Assembly: GCF_030551255.1 (NCBI RefSeq)
Contig: NZ_CP130630.1
Span: 6,181,501 to 6,245,500 of the forward strand
Direction of reading: 5' to 3'
DNA length: 64,000 bases
DNA from: Streptomyces sp. NL15-2K
GTDB taxonomy: Bacteria > Actinomycetota > Actinomycetes > Streptomycetales > Streptomycetaceae
Shown here: positions 1-9,253 of the stretch, in pieces
How positions within the stretch are numbered: position 1 is the stretch's first letter
Layout of the letters: every line of letters begins with the position of its first letter
The notes under the pieces: model-generated
Told to the model about the DNA's origin: nothing
The model's database searches: none
What the model saw: only the letters and a program-made list of their open reading frames with translations
Program-made: the position numbers and the translations under genes

Positions 1-163
1 GGAACTCCTCGTCCTGCGCGTACGGCGGGTGCACGACCTTGACTGCGACCTGCCGTCCCGAGGCCGAGCGGCCCAGATAGACGATGCCCATGCCGCCACT
101 TCCGAGTCGGTCGGTCAGCGCGTAGCCGCCTATGGACTCCACATCGCCGGGTCTCAGCGGCAT
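1..163 (-). CDS. Ser/Thr protein kinase, N-terminal part (cut by window edge)
   Basis: Reading the minus strand from the ATG at 163 gives about 54 residues that continue off the left edge. They begin MPLRPGDVESIGGYALTDRL and run into the glycine-rich loop GSGGMGIVYLG and the strand-3 lysine in QVAVKVV. This is the start of a Hanks-type (PknB-like) kinase domain, which binds ATP and phosphorylates Ser/Thr of partner proteins. Only kinase subdomains I-II are visible, so membrane anchors or sensor domains cannot be judged. It diverges from a 1.2-kb stretch without recognisable genes. Family assignment is firm; substrate is unknown. Confidence 0.85.
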   Translation of the reverse strand, partial: MPLRPGDVESIGGYALTDRLGSGGMGIVYLGRSASGRQVAVKVVHPPYAQDEEF

Positions 164-1334
164 CACCCGTCACCTTTTCCACGTGCCGTGCCTTCGAAAG
201 GCTGCTCAGTGGGATCAGACTAGTCCGGGGCTTTCCCAGCGAGACAGGCTTCGCGAGTCGCGCTGATCTCCTCTTTGCCAAAAGGTCTCGACATCGTGCG
301 CCGAGGGACGAGAACCTCGATCGTCCCTCCCCAACGTCCGCTTCCCTACGTCGTTGGGGACCGCCGAGTTGACGATCCGCCACGAGCGGGACCCGACGCC
401 GTGACCTGCCGGTGTGGCAAGCGGACGGTGCCGGCGGACTGGCCGGCCCTCGACGTCGGGGCGTTGTCGGAAGCCGGCGGGCGGCACTGGCCCTCGGCGC
501 GACCGAAGGTGCGCTGCACTGCTACCTGGGGTTCTCATGGAGCGGGTGACGAGAATCGAACTCGCGCTTGGTGAGTCGGCCCGCCTCGGGCGCCTGCCTG
601 CTCAGGTTTGATCGTCGGGGTGGGCCAACTGGGAGGCTGCGAGAGCCATGTGTACCCGCAGCACATCCCGCGCGCCGGCTTCGTCGCCGCGTTCGATGCG
701 TTGACATCGTTTCGTGCCGAGCGGCGGACATGGGCAGGCGGCGTTGCTCGTTGCCCGCGCTCATCACGGTCACCGGGATCGGTCCTTCCAGGTGTCGCCA
801 CGTCCTGACCGGCATGGAGTTGCCGGAAGTTGCCGATACAGGAGAGTTTGACCTCCGGCGAACGCCGCAGCCGCCGTGCCTGGCGCACCATTCCAGAAGC
901 CTGGAGGGCGCTGGGGGCTCAGGCATTGCCTGAGCGTCGGCGTAGAGTTGCTCAGGGCGGGCGGCCGGTTCGTCGGTCCGATCTCGTCATTGTCCGCAAC
1001 GCCGATACCGATGGGGGATACCCGCTCACTCGATCGGAGTGGGCACCGAGGTGGTACTGCACGACCTCGGGCTCTGCGACCGGATTGACCAGTTGGTCGC
1101 GGTGGGGCTGTACGACGTGCGATGGACACCCGTCGCCGTAGGTCACGAACCACGGAATCAACATGCATCACGCACCTGTCGACGACTGCGTCCGGTTGCC
1201 CTACCGGCAGGCAGACTCCGGTCCCGATCTGCTGCCCGTGCGCGGAACTCGCCGAAGAGCCCACTCGGCTCACGCCGGTCGGATACTGCATGGGCGACGC
1301 CGTCAGCCGCACGGCGGTGGGAAGCGTGGCGTTC
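164..1334. other. Long stretch without a recognisable gene
   Basis: Apart from the tRNA-Gly fragment at 538-568 I see no reading frame with recognisable protein content. The open frames on both strands look like GC-rich chance frames. The stretch separates two kinase genes and starts the series of att scars. Confidence 0.5.
538..568 (-). repeat. tRNA-Gly(CCC) 3'-end fragment (att scar 1)
   Basis: About 31 nt match the acceptor stem plus T-arm of a tRNA-Gly: on the minus strand GCGAGTTCGATTCTCGTC, then ACCCGCTCCA. The anticodon arm and 5' half are absent, so it is not a tRNA gene. The same segment recurs seven more times to the right, which marks it as a recombination scar. Confidence 0.75.
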
Positions 1335-2888
1335 ATGTCTGAGCAAGGACGTCTTGTGGCCGGCAGATACCGGCTGGTGGAGCGCATCGGCCGGGGCGGC
1401 ATGGGTACCGTGTGGCGTGCCCGGGACGAGTTGCTCAACCGCGAGGTAGCGGTCAAGAGGCTCCACTACTCCTCTCTGGACGACGACGTCGACAGGCTCT
1501 TCGAGCGCACAGGCCGCGAGGCGCGCATCGCCGCCCGGCTCAGCCACCCCAACGTCGTCGTGGTGCATGACGTCGTGGACGATGGGGGGTCGCCCGCCAT
1601 CGTCATGGAATACGTGCCGTCCGTCACCCTCGCCGAGGTGATCAGGAAGCTCGGGCCGGTCCCGCCGGAGGAGGCCGCCCGCATCGCAAGCGGGGTGATC
1701 GCCGCGCTGCGCGCCGCTCATGACGCCGGGGTGGTGCACCGCGACATCAAGCCCGGCAACGTCCTGCTCGGCCGTGACGACCGCGTGGTGCTGACGGATT
1801 TCGGCATCGCCGTGGCCCCGGACACCTCCCCGCTCACCATGGCCGGCCAGCTCATGGGTTCCATCGACTACTGCTCGCCGGAACGGCTCGACCGCGGCAC
1901 GCCGGGCCCGGAGTCCGACCTGTGGGCGCTCGGCGTGCTGCTCTACGAGGCGGTGGAGGGCGAGCCACCGTTCCGCCGGGAGACCGGGGTCGAGACGGCA
2001 TACGCCATCGTGTGGGCGCCGGTGCCGTCCGCGCCCGCCGCCGGGCCCTTGGCTCCGCTGATCGAAGGGCTGCTGGTCAAGGACCCCGTCGGGCGGCTGA
2101 CCGTCGAGGATGTGGAGCAGATGCTCCAGGCACCGCAGTCGCCAGCCGCAGGCGCGGCAGTCCCGGCCCGGCGCGCGGCCGCCGGACCGGGGACATCCGT
2201 GCCGCCCGCCGGGAGCCGGCACAGATCGGCCGGAGTCGCCAAGGGCCTCCGGCCCCGGAACAGAAAAGCGCGGTGGCTCGCCGCGGCAGCGGCCGTCGTC
2301 GCCAGCGTGGCATGCGCGGTGATCACGGTCGACTGGATGCGCGGCGAGATGGATCAGTCTCCCCATCACGCAAGGGCGGAAATCATGCCGGGGGCCTCCT
2401 CCCCGTCGCCTTCATCGTCCGAGACCGCAGCTTCCTCCACGCCCCGTCCCACGGCGCGCACCCCGCAGGCGCCGCCGGCGGCGGAGACCGAGTACGGGCC
2501 ACTGTGGTCGGACGGATGGATCGACCCGGGCAGCAATGAGTACTGGGCGCAGAGCGATATCACGGTCAGGACGACGGAGACCCTGACGACGCTCACCGTC
2601 GAGCTGCGTCTCGCACAGACCGGCGGGGTCTCCTCGACCGGCTCCTGGCGGACCCGGCCCGAGGAGGACTTCACCCTCAATGTGGAGGAGACGGACGGCT
2701 TCCTCGTCTACCGCTGGACACTCAAGGACGGGCGGACGGTGTCGGCCGGTGAGCACATGTTCGCGGGGCAGTACAACCATGAGACCGGCAACCGGGACGC
2801 CGGCGGCGACTCGTATGTGGCCACCGCCACGGCGGACGGCGAAACATACTCGGTGCAAGGCACCTTCGCGTCGGCCTCCACCGACTGA
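1335..2888 (+). CDS. Membrane-anchored Ser/Thr protein kinase
   Basis: 517 aa from the ATG at 1335. The kinase domain covers about residues 11-265: glycine loop IGRGGMGTV, lysine in VAVKRL, catalytic HRDIKPGN, DFG, then the SPER motif and the GPESDLWALG segment of subdomain IX. A Pro/Ala-rich linker follows, then one membrane helix near residues 312-335 (WLAAAAAVVASVACAVITV). The remaining 180 residues should be outside the cell and end in a beta-rich domain of no family I recognise; there are no PASTA repeats. It probably transmits an external signal to cytoplasmic substrates. In-frame starts further upstream lack a better ribosome site. Confidence 0.88.
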   Translation: MSEQGRLVAGRYRLVERIGRGGMGTVWRARDELLNREVAVKRLHYSSLDDDVDRLFERTGREARIAARLSHPNVVVVHDVVDDGGSPAIVMEYVPSVTLAEVIRKLGPVPPEEAARIASGVIAALRAAHDAGVVHRDIKPGNVLLGRDDRVVLTDFGIAVAPDTSPLTMAGQLMGSIDYCSPERLDRGTPGPESDLWALGVLLYEAVEGEPPFRRETGVETAYAIVWAPVPSAPAAGPLAPLIEGLLVKDPVGRLTVEDVEQMLQAPQSPAAGAAVPARRAAAGPGTSVPPAGSRHRSAGVAKGLRPRNRKARWLAAAAAVVASVACAVITVDWMRGEMDQSPHHARAEIMPGASSPSPSSSETAASSTPRPTARTPQAPPAAETEYGPLWSDGWIDPGSNEYWAQSDITVRTTETLTTLTVELRLAQTGGVSSTGSWRTRPEEDFTLNVEETDGFLVYRWTLKDGRTVSAGEHMFAGQYNHETGNRDAGGDSYVATATADGETYSVQGTFASASTD

Positions 2889-3721
2889 CGCAGCAATGAG
2901 GCTGCCGCGCATCCTGCAGGCGCTGTCTCTTCCCCCGTCCTCAAAGAGATCGAGGTCGAAGGCACTCTCCTCCGTCGCCCGCAAGCGGGTGAGCGCCGGA
3001 GCGCGCCGCCGGTTCTCCAGTACTTCGCAGCGCGAAGCCCGTTCCGACCCTGGCGGCCCTGGAGAACACCCCCGTATGCGCGTTGCGCAGTGGATGAGCC
3101 GGGCCTCGTTGTCATGTCGGAGATCACGGAGGATCTACCTCCTGACCTGCGCAGATCCGTTCGGCTGTTGTTGGAGTGGGGGTCTGGTGGCACCGCTGTT
3201 GACCGTGGTCGTCCGCTCTTACGGGCACGCCGTGGGCACGAGCCGCGATGACCGTGCCAGGGCGGGTGACCGTCCGCCGTCGGGCAAGCAGTGCCAATCG
3301 TGAGAGGTTCATGTCAGGATCGCGTCAAGAACTTGGCTGGAACGGATCCCCGTCGATCGCGGACTTGGGAACCACAGTGAACCGAGCGCGGCGTTTCCCG
3401 GCGTACCTGCTCATCATGCTCACGGCAAGGTCACCGACCAAGCCGCCGGTGCCCCGGCGTCACCGTCAGCGGCCATGACCCTCGCGGCCCGCACGAGAAA
3501 GAGCCTCGTTCACGTCCGCGGAGGTAGCCGTCCCGCTGCCACTGCCCGCCGGACAGGGCCGGGTACGGCCGTCGCCGGGCGGGCCTCCTTCTTGAGTAAC
3601 TCTCTTTGTCCGAGTGGGAGTTCGGTGGGGACAGGGTATTGCGAAGCGGTGCTTGAACGTGAAACATAATGCCGAAGTAACCGTCGGTAACCCTGGCCCC
3701 ACAACAGAGAAGGAGTCACAC
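2889..3721. other. Gene-poor spacer with one arm-site repeat
   Basis: No convincing gene. It contains the family A repeat at 3191-3241 without an attached tRNA fragment, plus a short ORF-like stretch (ATG 3321) that I cannot assign. The last 60 bases hold the presumed promoter and ribosome site of the secreted protein at 3722. Confidence 0.45.
3191..3241. repeat. Family A arm-site repeat, copy 1
   Basis: Contains TTGACCGTGGTCGTCCGC followed by the heptamer pair GGGCACG-N4-GGGCACG (11-bp period). The same block occurs at 5081, 15021, 20437 and 27125, in those cases 80-110 bp to the right of a tRNA-Gly fragment. Here the tRNA piece itself is missing. Likely an attP arm remnant. Confidence 0.6.
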
Positions 3722-4171
3722 GTGATCCGTGTGAGGAGAACCGTTGCGGCCCTCGGCGCGCTCGTGGCCGTCACAGCGGCGGCAGCCCCGGCCTCAGCCG
3801 CGACGGCCGACGACAACCGTACTTACATCGGCTTCATCGCGCCGACAGCCGGCCAGGCCGTGCAACTCGGGGTCGACGGAGGGACGATCCACTACTGCTT
3901 CCGCTGGGCCGGCGGCGTCAACACGGGCGCGCCGACCGACGCCATGTCCGGAATGGAGCTGTGGAACCCCTACATCGGCCGCTGGGACAAGGATGCCGAC
4001 TGGAAGTTCAGCCGGAATCTGCGCTGGACCGAACTCACGGCCCAGCTCTTCGCGAACGCGGACAACGTGTCGGGCGACACCTTCCCCTGCGAGGGGAAGC
4101 CGCTGTCGGCGGAGCGGAAGCTCCCCAACCCCCTTCCGGACGTCGACGTCTACTACGTGGACTTCCGCTGA
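3722..4171 (+). CDS. Small secreted protein of unknown function
   Basis: 149 aa from a GTG at 3722, with a good ribosome site AGAGAAGGAG 7 nt upstream, which decides the start. The N-terminus is a Sec signal peptide (VIRVRRTVAAL..., Ala-rich core, cleavage likely after ASAA near residue 28). The mature part is about 120 residues, rich in aromatic residues, with two cysteines (HYCFRW and FPCEGK) that could form one disulfide once exported. No catalytic motif or known domain is recognised. It stands alone between att scars and may be cargo of an old element. A secreted cell-surface or inhibitor protein is possible but not shown. Confidence 0.75.
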   Translation: MIRVRRTVAALGALVAVTAAAAPASAATADDNRTYIGFIAPTAGQAVQLGVDGGTIHYCFRWAGGVNTGAPTDAMSGMELWNPYIGRWDKDADWKFSRNLRWTELTAQLFANADNVSGDTFPCEGKPLSAERKLPNPLPDVDVYYVDFR

Positions 4172-4616
4172 CAGCCTCGCGGGTGAACGCCGACTGAGGT
4201 GACTCGCGGGCGGCCGAATCGGACGGTGCGGTGCCCGGATTCCGCACCGCGCCGCCCATCGCGCCAAGGAGCCGTACGGCGCCCGGCGGTAGTGCCTGGA
4301 CCACGCGATGGGCGGCCCCCGGCGGAGCGTCGCATCCCCACCGTGGCTCAGGTCGACGCCCTCGCCGATCACGTCGGACCTCGCCGGCGTCCCACGGTCT
4401 GCCTCGGCGAGCACGGCCTTCTCCGCCCGCAGAGCCGACGGGCCTCCGCCACAGGGGCATCGATCGCCAGCCGCTGAAGATCGCGGACAGGCGCGCCGAC
4501 ACTGAGTGGACGAACGGTCGTCGCGCACCCCGGCGACACCAAGCCCGAGGCGGGCACCCGCACCGTGTACCTCCTGGAGTTCCTCCGCTCGGACCTCCGC
4601 ATCCACGTGGAGCTGT
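4172..4616. other. Spacer without a recognisable gene
   Basis: No coding content I can support. Immediately to the right the reading becomes the C-terminus of a tyrosine integrase, so this stretch probably contains the deletion junction that removed the integrase body. Confidence 0.4.
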
Positions 4617-4903
4617 ACGCGGGCTTCCGCTTCTACGACCTCCGCCACAGGGGACACGCCCTGTCGACCCGCTCGAGCGCCACCCTCAAGGCCAGGCCGG
4701 TGCGGGGCGGCCAGCCCTCGGAGAGGGCCGCGCTGATCTATCAGCACTCCGACGACGATCGACAGCGGGGACGTCGCAGCCGATCTGGACAGGACCGTAC
4801 GCGAGGCGCGGGAGCAGGCGCAGGAAGCTGCACCCGTGCCAGAACAACAGCCCCCCGCCCCGACGATCAACCATCCGGCACGAATCTGGCACGCGACAAC
4901 TGA
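4617..4903 (+). pseudogene. Tyrosine-family integrase, C-terminal relic
   Basis: Translation gives GFRFYDLRHRGHALSTR, then RAALIYQHSDDDRQR: the Arg-x-x-Arg/His region and the YQH-type end of phage/AICE tyrosine recombinases, where Y in LIYQHSD is the probable nucleophile. The rest (about 300 residues) is missing. After DDDRQR the family-like continuation (DVAADLDRTVREAREQAQE) lies in another frame, and the normal-looking end PSGTNLARDN returns to the first frame, so at least two frameshifts exist. It ends 50 bp before a tRNA-Gly att scar, the usual int-att arrangement. Clearly inactive. Confidence 0.8.
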
Positions 4904-4923
4904 TAACCACGGACAACAAAAAA

Positions 4924-4946
4924 GGCCCAGGTCGCTGACCTGGGCC
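4924..4946 (-). terminator. tRNA-Gly terminator hairpin with T-run
   Basis: Perfect stem GGCCCAGGTC-gct-GACCTGGGCC, followed on the minus strand by a run of six Ts (4918-4923). It lies directly downstream of the tRNA fragment at 4954, so it was the terminator of the tRNA gene. Related hairpins accompany the fragments at 12043, 13787 and 18498. Confidence 0.8.
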
Positions 4947-4953
4947 TTCGCCA

Positions 4954-4999
4954 TGGAGCGGGTGACGAGAATCGAACTCGCGCTCTCAGCTTGGGAAGC
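4954..4999 (-). repeat. tRNA-Gly(CCC) 3'-half fragment (att scar 2)
   Basis: 46 nt covering the acceptor 3' strand, T-arm, variable loop and the 3' side of the anticodon arm (anticodon CCC within TTCCCAA on the minus strand). Homology stops in the anticodon stem, the typical crossover point of tRNA-targeting integrases. CCA is encoded. The rightward flank is element DNA of family A. Confidence 0.82.
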
Positions 5000-5080
5000 G
5001 ACGGCGCTTGCGTGGGCTCATTGGCCCTGACCAGCGCGGACGCCGTCTCCTTGGACCGACGTGTGAGCCAGGTCGCACCT

Positions 5081-5127
5081 TGGCTGACCGTGGTTACCCG
5101 CCCTTACGGGCACGGCTGGGGCACGGC
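5081..5127. repeat. Family A arm-site repeat, copy 2
   Basis: Carries CTGACCGTGGTTACCCGC and GGGCACG-gctg-GGGCACG, about 85 bp right of att scar 2. Same order and spacing as the other copies. Confidence 0.6.
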
Positions 5128-5282
5128 CTCGGCTCACGCCGGCCGGCCACGCCCTGCTTCCCGTGGAGAGGTGCCTCACATGCTTCCTCGGTAAGGCGCA
5201 CAAACGCGATATCGCATGTGCCATCAGTTTCCGGGACCGCGCGGACCTCCCGTCGGCTGTTGTCGTCTGCCCGTCGGCATTA

Positions 5283-5514
5283 GGGCCCTTCTGATGGATC
5301 TCCGTGGCGTCGCGACGCCCGGCACGCTCCCCCACTGCCTTAAAGGCGTGGGAGGTGCCCCCACTCGCCGCACCGGACAAAAGCCCTAGTAGCTCCTCCC
5401 CCACGCTCGGCTCCGCTCGCGCGGGGGGACCCCCATCGAGGGCTTCCGCCCGGCACGCCGAGAGCACGCACCGAACGCCGCTCCTTCTCCCACGGAGATC
5501 CATCAGAAGGGCCC
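5283..5514. mobile_element. MITE with perfect 25-bp inverted ends and TA duplication
   Basis: The ends 5283-5307 and 5490-5514 are perfect inverted repeats of 25 bp beginning GGGCCCTTCTGATGGATC. Each end is flanked by TA (5281-5282 and 5515-5516), the target duplication of IS630/Tc1-mariner-type transposases. The 180-bp interior encodes nothing but holds smaller palindromes (for example the CTCCCCCAC/GTGGGAG type) that are common in Streptomyces intergenic DNA. It must be mobilised in trans, if at all. Confidence 0.82.
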
Positions 5515-5557
5515 TAGTCCCGGGGTGGGGTTCCGGCGTCAGGCGGGGCGGAGGGCC

Positions 5558-7111
5558 TCATGCTCGTCCCTTGTGCCGAGTGTTTGTCGCCCTCGTCGCC
5601 CCGGCCCCGTGCCTGGCGTGTCGGCGGTAGCGGAACAGGGCGAGGGCACGGGCGTTGATGACCGAGATGGAGGCGAGGCCACCGGCCGCCGCGCATACGA
5701 CAAGCGCCGGCCAGGCGTAGGCGGTCTGTGCCAGGGTTCCGGAGCGGTTCATCAACAAGCCGAGCAGCGAGGCGAGTTGAGTGAGGAGGAGGACCGGGAG
5801 GGCTTGGGGCAGCAACCGCAGGACCGTTCGCCACCATGGTCGCCGTGCGGTGTGCCGCGCCCATCGACGCGCACGCAGGACACCGCGGATGCCGAGGCCC
5901 GTCGCCAGCAGGGTCAGCGCCGCCAGGACCCAGTCGGCCGTCATCGAGAAGGGCTTTGCCACCTCGGGGCTCTTGCCCCGCGCGAGGTCGACGAGGCCCT
6001 GGGAGAGCTGAGCGGCGTCGTCTCCGGAGATCAGGCCGGTATTGGTGACGACCGCGATGCCGACCCTGCTGTCGGGCAGCAGGGTGGCCATGGAATTGTG
6101 GGTCAGGAGTTGGCCCGTGTGCTGGATCTCCCCGGGCCCGTCACTGTGCTGGTTCCGCATCCAGCCCATCGCATAGTCCGTGTCCTTCGGCGCTTTCGGC
6201 GGGGTGTGCGTGAGCTCGATGGTGCGGGCCGTGGCGATACGGCGGCCGTCGGCGGACACGCCCTGGTTGTTCTGGGCGATCAGCCACTGGGAAAGGTCGT
6301 CCGCGTTGGTGACGACACCGTGGCTGCCGGCGGTGAACCAGCGGGGGTGAGCACGGGAGAACGTTGTGCCGTAGGCGCGGACGTAGCCGCGGGCCCGGTC
6401 GGGCATCTCGGTGGTCGTGTCGACGGATGCGGTGTGCGTCATGCGCAGCGGCTTGAAGAGCTTGGCGGACAGGTAGTCGGTGAAGGGCTGTCCGCTGACC
6501 ACCTCGACCAGGCGGGCCGCGACGAAGTAGTTGGGGTTGTGGTAGCGGTGCCGGGTGCCCGGCGCGGTGGCGAGGTGCGCCTCGCGCATCGCGGCGATGG
6601 CCTCCTTGAGGGTGTGCGGTTGGGCGCGGGTCAGGTCCGGGTAGGCAGAGTCGGCCATACCGGAGGTTTGGGTCAGGATCTGCCGGACGGTGATCTCCTG
6701 GGAACGCCGGTCGGCCATGGTGAACTCGGGCAGATAGCGGTGCACAGGCTGATCCAGGTCGACTTTGGCCGCCTCGACCAGTTGCATGACGGCGAGTGCG
6801 GTCATGGACTTCGACAGTGACGCCACTGGCAGGCGAGTCCGCTCCGTCATGGCCTGCCCTGACGCGGTGTGCCCGTACCCCGCAGTGTGGACAACCCTGT
6901 CACCCCTGGTGACGGCGACCACCGCGCCCGGCAGGCGGGTCTGCTCCAGGTAGTCGCGTACGAATCGGTCGATCGGGGCCGGCTCCAAGTCGGCGGTGGA
7001 CCGAGCGGCCGAGGAGGCCGGTACGGCGGCCGCCGCGATCGCGATACCGAGCGCGGCCACCACGGTGCCGAGTCGGCGACGCGTACCGGCATGGACGGTG
7101 AACAGCTTCAT
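5558..7111 (-). CDS. Serine beta-lactamase-like / PBP4*-type membrane protein
   Basis: 517 aa from the ATG at 7111. Signal peptide near residues 1-37, then a class C beta-lactamase/DD-peptidase-like domain: SxxK motif SLSK at residues 98-101, YHN (YxN) in RHRYHNPNY, and a Q-H-T-G stretch where KTG is expected. The C-terminal 130 residues contain three or four membrane helices, the usual layout of Streptomyces serine hydrolases of this family (peptidoglycan or D-amino-acid peptide hydrolysis, or esterase). It diverges from the sensor kinase gene at 7221; the 109-bp gap should hold both promoters. An upstream in-frame start at 7183 exists but would run into that promoter. Confidence 0.85.
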   Translation of the reverse strand: MKLFTVHAGTRRRLGTVVAALGIAIAAAAVPASSAARSTADLEPAPIDRFVRDYLEQTRLPGAVVAVTRGDRVVHTAGYGHTASGQAMTERTRLPVASLSKSMTALAVMQLVEAAKVDLDQPVHRYLPEFTMADRRSQEITVRQILTQTSGMADSAYPDLTRAQPHTLKEAIAAMREAHLATAPGTRHRYHNPNYFVAARLVEVVSGQPFTDYLSAKLFKPLRMTHTASVDTTTEMPDRARGYVRAYGTTFSRAHPRWFTAGSHGVVTNADDLSQWLIAQNNQGVSADGRRIATARTIELTHTPPKAPKDTDYAMGWMRNQHSDGPGEIQHTGQLLTHNSMATLLPDSRVGIAVVTNTGLISGDDAAQLSQGLVDLARGKSPEVAKPFSMTADWVLAALTLLATGLGIRGVLRARRWARHTARRPWWRTVLRLLPQALPVLLLTQLASLLGLLMNRSGTLAQTAYAWPALVVCAAAGGLASISVINARALALFRYRRHARHGAGATRATNTRHKGRA

Positions 7112-7220
7112 GGACCCCAGTGCACCGGCCCGTCCCTCGTCGGCGCACTGGCGCACACGCGAGTCCGGGGGTAGTGCTTGCACTACTGCTTCAAGATCCC
7201 CGGCTCGCTAGGGTCGAGGG

Positions 7221-8441
7221 ATGCGACATCGGACCGCGTGGCAGGCGCTCGGCCAGAACCCGCTGAAGGTGCTCGGCTCCAGCTGGCCCTGGCGGTCCTT
7301 GGCATACCTGCTGTCCGGTGTCGTGTTCGGTGCCGTCACCAGCGTCGTCCTCGTGGTCGCGCTCGTCGCGGGAATCGTCTCGCTGGTGGTGTCGATCGGG
7401 GCGCTGATCCTGCTCGGTGTGGCACTGTCCGGCGTCGCCGTCACCCGCTTCGAGCGGTGGCGCCTGCGGCTGGTGGACCTGGACCCGGTGCCCGACCCGC
7501 ACCGGGCTCCCGAACGCGCGGGACTCGTGGGATGGGTGCGAACCCGGCTGCGGGAGCCTGCGACCTGGCGCGAGCTGGGCTTCACCGCGGTGTCGGCGAC
7601 CGCGCTGTGGTGGATGGACTTCCTCGTCCTGGGCTTCGCCCTGGCCGTCCCCGTGCTGGTGATCACGTCGCCTCTCGATGATCCCGGAGCCTGGCCGCTG
7701 GTGATCGTCGGCCTCTGCCTGCTCGCCGCCGCGCCGTACACCATCACCGCCTGGGCCGGCGCCAGGGCCGCTGTCACACGTCTCATGCTGACGCCGCGCG
7801 ACAGCGAACTGGGCCGCGAGCTCACTGACGTACGAGCCTCCCGGACGCGGCTGGTCGACGCCTTCGACGCGGAGCGGCGGCGGATCGAGCGGGACCTGCA
7901 TGACGGGGCGCAGCAGCGGCTGGTCTCCCTCAACGTGATGCTCGGCCTGGCCGCCCTCGACACCGAGCCGGACTCACCGCTGGCCGGGCAGCTCACCAAA
8001 GCGCGGGAACAGGCCGCCCTCGCCGTCGAGGAGTTGCGTGAGCTCAGCCGCGGCGTCCACCCGAAGGCGCTCACCGACCACGGTCTGGCCGCAGCAGTGG
8101 AGAATCTGGCGGGGCGCTCAGCGCTGCCCGTCACAGTCGACATCAGCCTGCCGCACCGCATACCCGTCTCCTCGGAGACCACGGCGTATTTCGTGATCGC
8201 CGAGGCCCTGACCAACGCCGTCAAGCACAGCGGGGCGAACCGGTTCGAGGTGCACGCCCGCCTGCACACCGACATGCTCACCCTGTCTGTCAGCGACGAC
8301 GGTGTCGGTGGCGCCACCCCGGAGGAGGGCACCGGCCTCATCGGCCTGGCCGACCGCGTCGCCGCGGCGGACGGCAGACTCCATCTGTCCAGCCCGCCGG
8401 GCGGGCCCACCCTGCTGCACGTGGAGCTGCCGTGTCGCTGA
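7221..8441 (+). CDS. NarL-family sensor histidine kinase
   Basis: 406 aa. The N-terminal half holds four hydrophobic helices (about residues 25-80 and 125-180). The dimerisation/phosphoacceptor helix follows, with the H-box ERRRIERDLHDGAQQRL (His about 227, HisKA_3 type). A HATPase_c domain comes next, with N-box EALTNAVKHSG and G-boxes DDGVGG and GTGLIGLADR. It should autophosphorylate and pass phosphate to the regulator encoded by the next gene, which it overlaps by 10 bp. The signal is unknown. The divergent beta-lactamase-like gene is the obvious candidate target, which would suggest cell-envelope sensing. Confidence 0.92.
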   Translation: MRHRTAWQALGQNPLKVLGSSWPWRSLAYLLSGVVFGAVTSVVLVVALVAGIVSLVVSIGALILLGVALSGVAVTRFERWRLRLVDLDPVPDPHRAPERAGLVGWVRTRLREPATWRELGFTAVSATALWWMDFLVLGFALAVPVLVITSPLDDPGAWPLVIVGLCLLAAAPYTITAWAGARAAVTRLMLTPRDSELGRELTDVRASRTRLVDAFDAERRRIERDLHDGAQQRLVSLNVMLGLAALDTEPDSPLAGQLTKAREQAALAVEELRELSRGVHPKALTDHGLAAAVENLAGRSALPVTVDISLPHRIPVSSETTAYFVIAEALTNAVKHSGANRFEVHARLHTDMLTLSVSDDGVGGATPEEGTGLIGLADRVAAADGRLHLSSPPGGPTLLHVELPCR

Positions 8442-9079
8442 CCGTCGTACTCGCCGAGGACTCCCCGCTGATGCGGGACGGCCTCGTCGGTGTGCTCACC
8501 CGCTTCGGCCACCGGGTGGTCGCCGCCGTCGACGACGCGGAAGCCCTGATCTCCGCCGTCCGGGAACACGGCCCCGACATCGCCGTCACCGACGTCCGCA
8601 TGCCACCGGACAACACGGACGACGGCCTGCGCGCCGCCGTCGCCCTGCGCCACGAGTACCCCACCCTGCCGGTCCTGGTCCTCAGCCAGTACATCGAGCA
8701 GTCCTACGCCGCCCATCTGCTCGACCTGGGCAGCGACACGGGGGTCGGCTACCTCCTCAAGGACCGCGTCAGCGCCGTCGGCGAGTTCGTCGACGCCGTG
8801 GCCCAAGTCGCCGCAGGCGCGACGGTCATCGACCCCGAAGTCGTCCGCCAACTCCTCAACCGCCGCCGCGACCCCCTGCAACGCCTCACCCCACGAGAGC
8901 GCGAGGTCCTCGCGCTTATGGCCGAGGGCCGCACCAACGCCGCCATCGCCCGCGAGCTGTACGTCACCGAAGCGGCGGTCAACAAGCACGTCAGCAACAT
9001 CCTTCAGAAACTCGACCTTCACCTCGACGGCCTGGGACACCGCCGCGTCCTCGCCGTCCTGACCTACCTACGCGCGTGA
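8432..9079 (+). CDS. LuxR/NarL-type response regulator
   Basis: 215 aa from a GTG at 8432 that overlaps the kinase stop. Receiver domain residues 1-125 with acidic pocket E9-D10, phosphoacceptor D54 (VTDVRMPP) and lysine in YLLKDR; LuxR helix-turn-helix at about 150-212 (LTPREREVLALMAEGRTNAAIARELYVTE in pieces). All signature residues are intact, so it should be a phosphorylation-dependent DNA-binding protein paired with the upstream kinase. Confidence 0.93.
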   Translation: MSLTVVLAEDSPLMRDGLVGVLTRFGHRVVAAVDDAEALISAVREHGPDIAVTDVRMPPDNTDDGLRAAVALRHEYPTLPVLVLSQYIEQSYAAHLLDLGSDTGVGYLLKDRVSAVGEFVDAVAQVAAGATVIDPEVVRQLLNRRRDPLQRLTPREREVLALMAEGRTNAAIARELYVTEAAVNKHVSNILQKLDLHLDGLGHRRVLAVLTYLRA

Positions 9080-9123
9080 TCGGCGACGATCGTCGTACCA
9101 GGTGACCCGGCCCCGCACGGCCG

Positions 9124-9253
9124 CCGGGGCTTCGTCATCGCCGCTACAGCGGCACACCACGGTCTGGTCGTTCTCCACGACGAAGCCGACTACCGCGCTC
9201 TTGCCCGGCACGCATCCGACCTGACCCACGCACAACCTCCACGACATCGCCTG
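9124..9253 (+). pseudogene. vapC (PIN toxin) 3'-end relic
   Basis: Translates to VIAATAAHHGLVVLHDEADY and RALARHASDLT, then after a 1-nt shift HNLHDIA-stop. This matches the end of the intact VapC encoded at 27579-27989, and similarity continues about 40 bp past the stop into the downstream sequence. The first two thirds of the gene and any antitoxin are gone. A decayed copy of the same toxin-antitoxin module. Confidence 0.75.

Noticed and set aside
4565..4903. Intact 112-aa protein
   Set aside because: It is the integrase C-terminal relic with two frame changes; the open frame is a composite.
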